Positions 47,832-58,826 of a stretch of DNA of 64,000 bases are shown here, piece by piece. The DNA comes from Boletus sp. NGJ (Eukaryota; Basidiomycota; Agaricomycetes; Boletales; Boletaceae): positions 2,108,001 to 2,172,000 of the forward strand of contig JAGTXK010000055.1 in NCBI GenBank assembly GCA_019096195.1. The letters are read 5' to 3'. Under the pieces are notes generated by a model, which was not told the origin of the DNA, searched no databases, and worked only from the letters and a program-made list of their open reading frames with translations. A program made the translations under genes and the position numbers. Each line of letters opens with the position of its first letter. Within the stretch, counting starts at the first letter, position 1.

Positions 47832-48264
47832 CTGTACATGTCATTGGTGGACTATTGGATGTATTTTCAATGTTAATGTTTTTTTTTCTTCCACATATTT
47901 TACACATATTGTCTTCTCACTAATCATCGAGTGTAAGGTCGCTGACCATGGGCTGGTAAATGACATTGCAGACATTCATTCATTCATTATATTATTTACG
48001 TGCTCACTTCTCTATAGGTCATCCTTGCTCGTTTGAAGCTTGATCCCGATGGGTAACGTAAAAAACTCACCGACACTGACTCGGATTCCAGTCAAGCCTG
48101 CCTGCATATACTCGCTGCATGACCCTCAGTCATCATCATCGTCAAGTGGGCTGACACTTAGTCCGAATCTCAATTTTTGGCATATATAAGGTCAGCCCAT
48201 TGTAACCTCGTCTTCAGTTTCTTCTCTCGTTCTTTCCCGCATCTGCTGTCTTCTTGCTTTACCA
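47832..48264. promoter_or_regulatory. Upstream region of the coiled-coil gene with a TATA box
   Basis: 433 bases. TATATAAG at 48183-48190 lies about 75-82 bases before the ATG at 48265 and is followed by a pyrimidine-rich leader (TCTTCTCTCGTTCTTTC). The left part, with a T-run at 47879-47887 and AT-rich sequence, probably ends the EAF1 transcript. Confidence 0.5.
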
Positions 48265-50685
48265 ATGGCTATCTCTCACAAGGACGCTATGCTGTCGACG
48301 TTCGCATGTGCCATGTGCTACCGTGTTGGTCTCCTCCAAATGCCATCACCAAGCGATATGGACCAGGTCCTGGTTGCCTCCCGCCCACCAGGCGCCGGAT
48401 CCACGACCGTGATCGACATGCACGACGATTCATCCCCTCCCAGTTCCACTGCCTCCAGCTCCGACGGTGACTGGAACGACGTGACCAATTCTCCGACGTT
48501 TGGCATGGCGCAACTGAAAGCCGGATTTGTTGGGATGTACTTGTTGGTCACCGCACTTGTCGTTCAACTTGCCGTCATTGCGTCGGATGTCATCTCACTC
48601 AAGGACCGCATCACCGCGGTCGAAGGCAAACAAACACCCGCGTTGGTCTATGGCCAGGAAACCGAAGCGCTCACACGACAAGTCAGCAAGTTGTGCGAAC
48701 GAGTAGTATCTCAGGAAGATCGCATGGCTGGTCTAGAGCTTTCGCAGCGTGCGGAGACGGATTCATACAAAAAGACGATTCAGGAACTCACCACCAAGCT
48801 CGACAACATGAAGGTCGATGACGACAAGAAGAGCTGTAGCGACGCTCTCGAGAATTTTCGCCGGTCCTTCAAGAACTTCCAGCAGTCGATGGAATGCCAG
48901 GCGGCGAGGATCACTGGGGTCAAGGCCGACACCGCCCGCAAGATCGCTCTCCTCCAGTCGGAGCTAGCCGGCGTTCATGCAGAGCTTGTCGGGGTCAAGA
49001 CGGTAACCGTGCCTGTGAACGCCTCGTCGGCCGGCCAGACTGAGAAGGAAGCCCGGAAGGCGCGAATTCTTGCAGGTGTCGCACAGCTAATAGAGGATGT
49101 TGACATGGCAGAAGGTAATGAGTTTCCTTGCCGCCGTTCATTTTGAGATATGGTCGTTGGCTAACATGACGTGTGCGTTCAAAGAAATTTTATGTCCTCT
49201 ACCTCCTGTCGTCGCACGAAGCTCAGCATGCGTTACGGCCATTCAAGATACGCCAGCAGCTTCGACTTCATCCGGTGGTTCGTCAATCACACTTCCAAGC
49301 TATAGTACGTGTCGTAGATGTCTCAAATACTTCCTCGCCCAGTCTGACACTACACATTGTAGGAAACGACGGTCAAGAACCTCGAGATTACCAAGGAACC
49401 TCTTACCACTGCTCACGTCAATTTCGCTCAGCCTGGCGCTGACAAGATACCCGCGATACCCATGATACCCATACCCACGATACCCATGGAACGCCTGATA
49501 CCCACGAAGAGCAATGATAAGGAGAACAAGCCATGCAACCGCTCGACGATGACGCTCCAAGATACCAAGACGTCCCAGCCTGGTGCTGGACGGTCCCCGG
49601 ACGTCAGTGACAAGCCCCCTACGGCGAGTCCAAAGAATGCCCAGCCTGGTGCTGGGTTACTTTCGAAGATCTCTGCACTGCCGAAGCCTCGCAAGTCGAT
49701 GTTACCGGCACCGCGGAAATCATATCTCCCTAGTCTTGCTAAGCATGCTGGTGTTCTCGATGGTAGTTCATCCAATGGTGCGCCAATTGGCGATCATGCT
49801 GCTGTGGTGCTAACCAATTTTGTGTTGCTTGACAGAAGTCAAGATAGCTGACCGTCTACCCGGGGGGTCTGAGACCCAGACGGAACAGCCGAAGACTGTC
49901 AAGGATGCTCCTACATACAGACCTCCTTCCGAATCTGCATGTGAGTAATTTGGAGGATATCTTGATGGTATATGTCTGACTCACGCTAGTATCGAGGCTA
50001 GTTGAGAAGGAACCTCCCGTTGTATTACCTACATCGTTCTCCCTAACGGCACTGGATGCTGCGTTACAAGCGATGCAGGTGGACGGCGACGACTTTCTGA
50101 CGCTCGTGCCAGCGCCTAACTGCTCGAATGATGACCTGAGTTTCTCGGCAATATCTCCCATCTCTATGAGTCCGTTGATTGTTCCTTACTGGGTTTATTC
50201 CACGCACTAACAACACCTTGTGAGCTCAGAGACGAAACGAAACGACAATTATGAAAGCATGATTTATGTTCCCCCCAAGCGAAGGAGTGTGGATGTCAAG
50301 CCCTCAAGAAGTCCTCTGAAATCCACATGTGAGCGATTCCACGCCTTGCCTTGCTCATGCTGACAAGTGCTAGTGACGACACTGGTTGAGAACGAGGTCT
50401 CATTACCCGCCTCGTCATCGCTGACGGCTCTCGATGCCACGTTGAAGTTGCAAATGTTGCAGGGCGAACGCGACATTTTGACGCTCATGCCGGGACTCGA
50501 CTACCCTAGTGTGGACTTCAGTTTCTCGGCGATGACTCCTATTTTCCTAAGTCAGTCGATCCTTCCTTCCGCTGTGTTCCACGCACTCACGATGAATCTT
50601 AGGAGCGAGACCCCCTTGCAAGCGCGAAAGCATCTACCTGTCCCCCATGAAGACCTCGACTGTCAAACCCTCGCGAAGACTCTAG
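48265..50685 (+). CDS. Membrane-anchored coiled-coil protein with duplicated C-terminal exon pair, unknown
   Basis: No family recognised. Exon 1 (48265-49114) encodes a Ser/Asp-rich N-terminus, one membrane helix (GMYLLVTALVVQLAVIASDV, residues about 91-110) and a long coiled coil (SLKDRITAVEGKQ through ELVGVKTVTV). A later exon (49363-49762) is Pro/Lys-rich with IPMIPIPTIPMERLIPT and repeated AQPGA/SQPGA units. The end is built of exons 49836-49940 (a1), 49990-50169 (b1), 50230-50328 (a2), 50374-50550 (b2) and 50603-50685 (a3), all joined in phase 1: b1 reads SFSLTALDAALQAMQVDGDD and b2 SSSLTALDATLKLQMLQGER. It ends VKPSRRL at TAG 50683. The frame across 49115-49362 is not resolved, so this could be two genes, the second perhaps starting at the ATG at 49462. 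Confidence 0.5.
49449..49508 (+). repeat. Short tandem GATACCC-type repeat coding for Ile-Pro units
   Basis: Several imperfect copies of GATACCC separated by two or three bases code for repeated Ile-Pro pairs (IPAIPMIPIPTIP) in the called frame. Confidence 0.75.
49836..50685 (+). repeat. Tandem exon-pair duplication (period about 370-396 bases)
   Basis: Unit 1 (a1 plus b1) and unit 2 (a2 plus b2) are followed by a partial third copy (a3). DNA similarity extends into introns, for example TTCCACGCACTAAC at about 50202 against TTCCACGCACTCAC at about 50577. The motif GTCAAG/GTCAAA recurs near 49899, 50294 and 50662. Protein units share TLVE/RLVE, SLTALDA, LTL(V/M)P, and FSAxxPI. Confidence 0.8.
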
Positions 50686-51246
50686 GCCAAATTATCAGTT
50701 GCCTGGGTAGATCCTCGCAGCGCGTCTTCTCAATTGCCACGACCGGAGCGCTAATTTCCGGCCAAAGCATTGACGCAGCAGCCTTGCGCCATCAATATGG
50801 TCACGCCATGTACAGTTCCGAGTCACTCAAAGCTTGCATGCCTTCCTCTCTGCAACGGGCCATGATGCCTCTGGACAGTTTTATTACGATAGCATTATAT
50901 GTGCACTGGACTGCTAGTGATACGCAATCCCGAAGAACATGTCGGGATGGCCACGGACACTGCCTTAATATTGTAGCCATGGACTACTGTAGTAGTTACT
51001 GTAGTACCGACTCGGATTCGAGTAGTAGTCGGTATACAGTGAATAAATTGAATCTCCGATAATCGGAGTTTAAACTCACACCGTGCCCCCCCGCAAGTTT
51101 GGAGAGGACTTTGATTAAGCGTTCCAGGCTGGTGTTTCGCTCCGGCCTACGTGTTTCCCCCTTCGACAGCCCACTCCTCATTCAAAACGGCGTCGGCTGG
51201 TGGAAGCGTCAATCGACGCCCGGAGTCTTCAGCCAGGTCGTCGGCG
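50686..51246. other. Intergenic region upstream of NOT1 with inverted repeats
   Basis: 561 bases. Contains a hairpin with stem TACCGACT/AGTCGGTA (51005-51034), a near-perfect palindrome CTCCGATAATCGGAG (51054-51068) and repeated TACTGTAGTA units just before them (50984-51006). The plus frame from the previous gene stays open through here to 51062, but the duplicated exon structure argues that translation stops at 50685. Confidence 0.5.
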
Positions 51247-54200
51247 ATGGATAATCCTCCAAACGCCAACATACACACCATCGTAAAGGCTCAAATTGTC
51301 TTCCTCCTCTCGACACTCACGGAAGACAATTTCGAGAGGAACCAGCTCGAAATACGTTCGGTATGTTCCCGCTTTTCTCCCCATTTTTTCTGCTCAAATC
51401 CTCATACTGCGCGACACAGCTCTCGGAGCAGCACGGTCTCGACACCTACCTCCACTTCATCCGTCGTCTCATCATCCATTCCCAAGGTCGCCTCGCCTTA
51501 GCCGCCCCACCCTCTGCGTTTGACACATCTACCGCCCTGACCTTCCGTCTACTTGTCCAGGAGACTCAGCGTCTCGCTCGTGACCCTTTTCTCGCAGACC
51601 GATTCCGGGACGGCGTAGACAAGGGCGAAGGGGATGCCTTCAGGCATTTTGATCTCCTCCGATTTGTAGATCGTGTTTCTCTCAGGCCGCTTGAGAAACT
51701 TGTTTTGGCTTCATCCATTGTCGCTGGTTCTACCCGCAAGGAAATGGCCACCCAAGCTGCCGCCCTTATTCGTGTCGACTTTGAGAACGCCGTCCTCTCT
51801 CTCTGCCAACACCCCTCGTTCGACCACGCCGATCTCTCCCCTCAGCAAATTGCAAAACTCATGTCAAACTTGTTGTCCGACTCCAATTCGGAACCCCCCG
51901 TGTTGGATGCCACCCAGCGCCAGGCCCTCATCGCGGCTGCACAAGCCAAGTATGGACCGGAAATAGTTGCTCCTATCTTGCAGCGCATCTTCCCTACATT
52001 GAGGTATGCCGCGCAATGCATGCTCTTCATATTTCTGTACATGACTAATAGGGCTCACTTATGCAGCCTTCCCTCTGGTGCATCCCTTGTCCAGACCCTG
52101 ATCCAACTCGGCCCGGAGATTACTGGCGATGCAGATACAGTCCGTGCACTCCTGCTTCGGTTCGGCATCTCTGATGCCAATCCTCCACGGGGTGCTCAAG
52201 TTGTCGAGATCATATCCAGCTTGGCTCGGCTCGCTGCGGAGGGTACGACCCTGTGTGACGTGGGGGCTTTGGTGAGGGCTTTGGGTAGTTTCGTAAGTTT
52301 TAAGGGAGCGTGGTTAACCATCGTTGTTGACACGTTTTGCAGCATGTCAACCTTAACTGGGCCAACGTCATCAAGGCATTTGACTGGCCTGATCGTCACG
52401 GAGTCGATACGGCCACGCTGAAGTTGTTGATCGCCATCCTCCTTAACTGTCCACGGGATGCCGATCCGCATGCGGTGACTGGGTTCTGGGGAGTATGGAA
52501 GAATTCTTTATACCAACTCAAGCTTCTCGATGCCCTTTTATCCTTGCCCGCAGACACTTTCAATTTTGTGTCCTTGCCTGGTCATAGGATTGTCACTGTA
52601 GAGGATGTAGCAGCTGCGAGTCCTACGATCAAATCATTGGCCGCCAACGTTCAGGGGCATACATGGAACTCTCTTAATCTTTTCGAAGTTCTAGTACGAC
52701 TTGCAGATTCGGACAATGCCGACATCCGGAATTGCGTACGTGATATGCTGGACAAGGCACTCAAGATAAGCGCGGAGCTGGTCCATATGGGTCTACTTCA
52801 GGTTCCAGTATGTTATTGCTCGAATATACTTTAACGTTTTTTTACACCTATTATAGGATCAGAACTGGGGTGACATTCGTCTCGAGTATTCTCGCAAGCT
52901 GTTGGCTATGTTTCTGGCGGGTCACCCGAACCATCAACTTGTCTTCATGCGGTTGTGGCAAATTGACCCCGCGTATCTTCTCGGCGCTTTCCGTGATTTT
53001 TATGACGAGAGTGCTCTCAACATTACTCGCATTTTGGATGTTGCGCAAGACCTCAAGGTGAGGAACTACAATCTTTTTACATACAGGTTTCCGTCTAACT
53101 TCTGTAGATTCTAGAAAATCTTTTGGATTCACGCCCCTTTACATTCGCTCTGGACGTCGCTGCACTGGCTTCTCGCCGAGAGTACTTAAATCTAGACAAG
53201 TGGCTTGCCGACAATGTCACTGCCCACGGTGCTGAATTCCTTCGCTCCCTGATCCATTTCTTGGAAATCAAGATGGAGAGCGAAAAAGTCTCGAGAACGT
53301 CGGATCCTGCAGTGGACGGTTGTACTATGCCTCTTAACCCTCAAAGTATCGCCATCTTCCTCCGTACCCTTCGAAACAAGTCCGTACTTTATTTCCGTAT
53401 TTGAACTTCATTAACATGACTGCGTCACATAGCTCCGCTAAAATGCCCCGCGAGGACATAGACTATTGCCTCGAGGTCCGCAACACTTGTCTGCAAATTC
53501 ACCCCCGCCTCATGAACCTCATCCCTGGCACCGACACCGAACCTGGTTTTGCTGTCGTCAACTACTCGGCCGAGATTGAGGCCGAAGTTGACGCTATATA
53601 CAAGGAAATGTACGACGAACAAACGAGCATTGACGAAGTTATTGCTCTTCTTCAACGCAGCAAAGCTTCATCGGACCCTAGAGACCACGAAATCTTCTCC
53701 TGCATGCTCCATTTCCTATTTGACGAATACAAGTTTTTTCAGTCCTACTACCCCGCCCGCGAACTTGCTATGACTGGTTACCTCTTTGGCTCAATCATCC
53801 AACACGAATTGGTCGATCTCATTCCGTTCGGGATAGCGCTTCGCTATGTCGTCGACGCCTTGAGTTGCCCCTCCGAGACGAACTTGTTCAAGTTTGGATT
53901 GCAAGCTCTGGCCCGGTTTGAGAGTCGTCTTCCGGAATGGCAGCCACTCTGTCAGGCGTTGTTGAGCATTCCGCAGTTGATGGAAGCTCGCCCAGACCTT
54001 GCGGCTACTATTCACCGGGCAATCGCCACTGGAGATGGCTCGAATGGGGACATCAGGGCTCACACAACTGATCCAGCTCCGGTGTTTATGGCCATCCAGC
54101 CGGACAAGTTGGACATCGAGATTGTCAAGCCGGCCGAGGAATTATCGGACAAGGTTCTGTTCATTGTGAACAATCTTGCACCCAGCAACTTCGACGTCAA

Positions 54201-57200
54201 ACTTACAGAGATGAAAGACCACTTTGATGATACTTACGCGAGGTGGTTTGCCAATTATTTGGTCGACCAACGGATCAGTGCGGAGCCCAACAACCACCAA
54301 CTTTATCTTCGTTTCTTGGACGCCCTCGAGACGCCAAAATTGGACAAGCTCATTCTCCAGGAGTCATTCACCAAGTCTGCGGCGATGCTCAACAGCGAAA
54401 AAACGATGCAGGTCACGTCTGAGCGGGCAATCTTGAAGAACCTCGGCTCCTGGCTTGGGACAATCACGCTCGCGAGGGACAAGCCTATCCGTCACAAAAA
54501 TCTTTCCTTCAAAGATCTACTCGTCGAGGGTTACGAAAGCGGACGGTTGATTGTTGCTATTCCATTTGTGTGCAAGACTCTTGAACCTTGTGCGAAATCC
54601 AAGGTGTTCAAGCCTCCGAACCCATGGCTCATGGCCGTCGTCTCACTTCTTGCGGAGCTCTACCACTTCGCCGATCTCAAGCTGAACCTAAAGTTTGAGA
54701 TTGAGGTGTTGTGCAAAGGGCTCGACATTGATCTTGACACAGTCGAAGCAACTATGATTCTGAGAAACCGGCCCACGGCCGATGCTTCGGCCCCCGCACC
54801 AGGTCTCCCCGACTATGTCAATGATGTAGAATCGCTGTCGATGAACGGATTTGAGGGCGGGGGAATCCAGGGCCAAGGGCAAGTTATGTCACTTGGCTCG
54901 GCCGCCGCTACGGAGACTCAGAGGGCGATTGGGGCGCATATCGAGTCAATTTTGGCCGGACTGGCATCGAGTGTCATCATCAGTCCCCAACTTGCGCCGC
55001 TGCACGTCAATCATTCATTCAAGAGGGCTGTCCAGTTGGCCGTCGATCGCTCAGTTCGCGAGGTATGTGTGGTTCTTTGTTGAGGTTGAAGTTTCATGTG
55101 CCAACTATGGTCTTTTATAGATCATTGTGCCTGTTGTCGAGCGCTCGGTCACGATTGCAGGCATTTCTACCCGTGAGCTCGTTACGAAGGACTTTGCTAT
55201 GGAGTCCAGCGAGGATAAGTTACGCAAGGCCGCCCATTTGATGGCTCAGAAGCTCGCTGGAAGTCTTGCGCTGGTGACCTGCAAGGAACCTCTCAAAAGC
55301 AATCTCGGTGGACACCTTCGTACTGCGCTTGTTGACCATGGCTTCAGCGAACAAGTGATATCTGAGCAGGTTCTTTCCATCCTTGTAGCCGACAATGTGG
55401 AAGTCGCTTGTTCTGCTATCGAAAAAGCTGCCATGGAACGCGCGGTGGCGGATGTTGATGATGGGTTTGCCACCTCCTATGAAGTTCGCCGAAGGCACAG
55501 AGAGCTTCGTAGTGGTCAGGCGTTTTGGGATCCCGCTGCTCCTCCCACCAACTTTTCGGTGGCCCTCCCTGACCCTTTGCGTATCAAAACTACTGGTCTG
55601 CAGCCTCATCAAGTTGCGGTGTATGAGGATTTCTGTGAGTATTTTGTGGCCTGTTCTGTCATGTTACTAACATGGAACCACAGCTCTCGATCCCAAGCGG
55701 CGACCTCCTACCATGAGTCGGCCTGGCTCGGCGATGGCATATTCGCGTGGAGACCATCTTCCTCCCGCCGTTTACACCGGCTCTCCCGCGCCGGAGCAGG
55801 GGATGAGTGCTTTGAGCCACCCAGAGGCGATGGAACGGTTCACGGTTTGTCTGGTAACTGCCGATGCTTTGCCTCGTACTAACTCAAGAGTTTAAGATCA
55901 CTGTCAGAGACCTAGAGAGCCTTGTTGTTCAGCTGCCCATAGCTTCTCTCTCAGCACTGCCTTCAAACCACGACATTCGTCACTTGGTTCGCCAAGTGCT
56001 CTACATCGCTGCTCAGTCAGTAGACCACCACCGCACTCCATTGTTGATATCTCAGAAGATTGTGCAATTGCTGTATAAGACATCGTCTCAGCTAGGTAGG
56101 GAGATTTACGTGGCACTTTTGGATCAGCTATGCCACTCGTTCGAGGAAGTTGCGAAGGAGGCCATCACCTGGCTTTTATATGCCGAGGATGAGGTTTGTA
56201 CTTCGTCAAACTTTACTTGTGCTCGTACTGACGTTGATGTAGCGCAAGCTCAATATTCCGGTGACCGTCACTCTTCTCCGCAGCGGACTTGTGAACACTT
56301 CGCTTCAGGACCAACAATTAGCCAAAAGCTTGTTCCAGGATCCTCGTCCGACCCTGCAGAGTTTTGCGGCTGGCCTCGTCCGAGAGTGCTTGTCGAGTGA
56401 CCCGCCTGTCGCATCCCAAAATCAGCTGACGTATACGATAGAGGTCTTGGGACAGCTCGCCCAAGCTGGAAAAGCCAACGAGGAGTAGGTGTATTGCGCT
56501 ATCGCTTATTAACATGGTCTCATGTGCTTTAAATAGTGTCCAACGTCTGTTAGACGACCTCCGTGGTGTCGTAAGACGGCCGAGTAACCCGGTTGCTTCC
56601 GATGCTGTTGTCATCAGGCAACCTTCGGTCAAACCTGAGACTGAACAGCTCAGGGAGAAACTCTTTTCCTGGTTCCAGCAATGGGTCACTATCTTCCAAC
56701 GTTCACACTCCCCAGAGAAGGCTTTTGTCCCATACATCACCCAGCTGACCAAGCAAGGTATCCTAAAGGTTGAGGACGTCTCTTCGTTCTTCTTCCGTGT
56801 CTGCGCCGATTCCAGTGTCAACAGCTACCTCAAATGTGTCGCTGCGGGGGAGTTCGATTACGCCTTCCAGGCCTTGGATGCAATGTCACGCTTGATTGTC
56901 TACATCATCAAGTACCACGGGGATGCTGCTGGTGTCAACAGTGACCAGGCAAAAGTACACTACCTCACTAAAATCTTGTCAATCTTCGTCCTCGTCTTGG
57001 CCAATATGCACGAAGACCAAGGGGTCATGTTCCAGCAGAAGCCATTCTTCAGATTCTTCTCCAGTCTTATTAATGACCTGCACGCAATGGAGGCGAACCT
57101 CGGATCTGCATATTTCCAGCTGTTGACCGCTATCAGGTACGCCCGATCCAAAGAGGGCGTGTCAGTATTACTCATTATGATTTTCCAGTGATACTTTTAG

Positions 57201-58326
57201 TTCATTACAACCCACCTACTTCCCTGGATTCGCGTTTTCGTGGCTGAGTCTGGTTTCCCACAGGCATTTCATGCCCAAGTTGCTCTTGTCCGAGAATCGA
57301 GAAGGCTGGTCCGCGTTCCACAAGCTTCTGTTGTCTCTCTTCAAGTTTTTGTCGCCATTCCTCAAGGAAGCAGATCTTCAACTTGCCGCTCGCGACCTCT
57401 ATAGAGGCACACTCCGCCTCCTTCTCGTCCTCCTCCACGACTTCCCCGAGTTCCTCAGTGAATACTACTTTAGTCTATGCGATGTCATCCCACCCCGCTG
57501 CATTCAACTCCGTAACATCATTATTAGCGCATTCCCTCTCTCCATTGTCCTCCCTGACCCCCACTTGCGCAACATCAAATTCGACTCGATCCCCGAAATG
57601 GGCCCCATTCCACCCATCCTGTCCGACTTTGCTTCGGGCGTTAAAAATGCTGATCTCAGAAACGGCCTAGATCAGTACCTCCTAAACCGAGGCACCCCCA
57701 CTTTCCTCGCTTCACTCAAAGATCGCTTGAAGTTATCCGTGGTCCCGGAGGGCACCACCGATACATACAACCTCTCCCTCATCAATTCTTTGGTAATGTA
57801 TATCGGAGTGTCGTCTGTCGCGCAGGCGAAGGCACGCAGCGGGTCGTCTGTCTTCGTCCCAAGCGACCCAGGCGTTGTTGCTTTACAGTACCTAGCTACT
57901 AATTTAGATGTTGAAGGTGAGGGTATTCATCAGTGTGTCCTTTGCCCGCGTGTTCATGTGCAACCTTAGGACAACACCACCTCCTGAGCTCCATGGTGCT
58001 CCACCTGCGATATCCCAATGCCCATACCCACTGGTTTTCCTCCCTCTTGCTCCACCTCTTCGTTGAGGTCAAGGACGATTGCTTCCGTGAGGTGATGACT
58101 CGGGTTCTCTTGGAGCGTTTCATCGTCCACCGTCCTCACCCATGGGGAGCGCTGGTCACATTCATTGAGCTCCTTAGGAACCAGAAATATGAATTCTGGA
58201 GCAAAGAGTTCATTCGTGTTGCCCCGGAGGTCACCATGCTTCTCGAGAGTGTGAGTGCTCTCGTCTGATCCCATCTGTGGTTGCTGATGTCTTGGCCAGG
58301 TCGCGAGGTCCATCTATCAGTCCTAG
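51247..58326 (+). CDS. NOT1: NOT1, scaffold of the CCR4-NOT complex
   Basis: Central scaffold of the CCR4-NOT deadenylase, about 2100 residues, nucleo-cytoplasmic. Start MDNPPNANIHTIVKAQIVFL at 51247. Recognised stretches: N-terminal HEAT region (HGLDTYLHFIRRLIIHSQGR, VRALLLRFGISDANPPRGAQ, NWANVIKAFDWPDRHGVDTA, GFWGVWKNSLYQLKLLDALL, WGDIRLEYSRKLLAMFLAGH); central region (YSAEIEAEVDAIYKEMYDEQ, HEIFSCMLHFLFDEYKFFQS, YVVDALSCPSETNLFKFGLQ); MIF4G region that binds Caf1 (LKNLGSWLGTITLARDKPIR, LLVEGYESGRLIVAIPFVCK); CNOT9-binding segment (VDRSVREIIVPVVERSVTIA, AHLMAQKLAGSLALVTCKEP); and the C-terminal NOT1 module (YFPGFAFSWLSLVSHRHFMP, LLVLLHDFPEFLSEYYFSLC, HPWGALVTFIELLRNQKYEF), ending SVARSIYQS at TAG 58324. 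About 14 short canonical introns. Confidence 0.96.
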
Positions 58327-58826
58327 ACTCGCTTTGTCTTTTTGTCGCTGCTATCTGTCGCACATATCTGTTTCCCTTTGGGTTTTCTTCCTTCAGCTCC
58401 TTTCCTTTCACTCTCTTTTTCCTTCCTGTCTCGTCGCTTCCTCTACCCGCAATCTACTGTATTGTAACAAGTTTCCACCCATTCAAGTGTTGAACAAGGT
58501 GTAACACGTGAACTTTGATGATATCGGGCGTACTTTCTTTGCATGCACGCTTCCCAGGCACATGGTTCGTGGTGATTACTATTTCTGCGTTGCTTATAAC
58601 TCTGTTCCGTCGTGATTGTTGAAACGCCCCACTCCTCGATTGTTTATATGAGACCTGGTCCGCTTCGCGCCCCCAGCGATGTATCTTGTCACGATCCTTA
58701 CCGTACAATGTACAGACGAATTCTATCTATATACTTATGGCGTCGTATGGGCGTCGTATTTGCTAATCGAGCCATGACATGCGTTCGTTCCAGATCCACT
58801 CACCTGTTGTGTGTTGATCACGTGCG
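58327..58826. other. Convergent interval between NOT1 and the hydrolase gene
   Basis: 500 bases between converging stops, presumably holding both 3' untranslated regions. T/C-rich just after NOT1 (58380-58450). No gene or repeat seen. Confidence 0.4.

Noticed and set aside
50686-51062. Extension of the duplicated-exon gene by read-through of its last exon to 51062
   Set aside because: The parallel with units 1 and 2 predicts an intron at 50551-50602 and a stop at 50683; the read-through peptide is unlike the rest.
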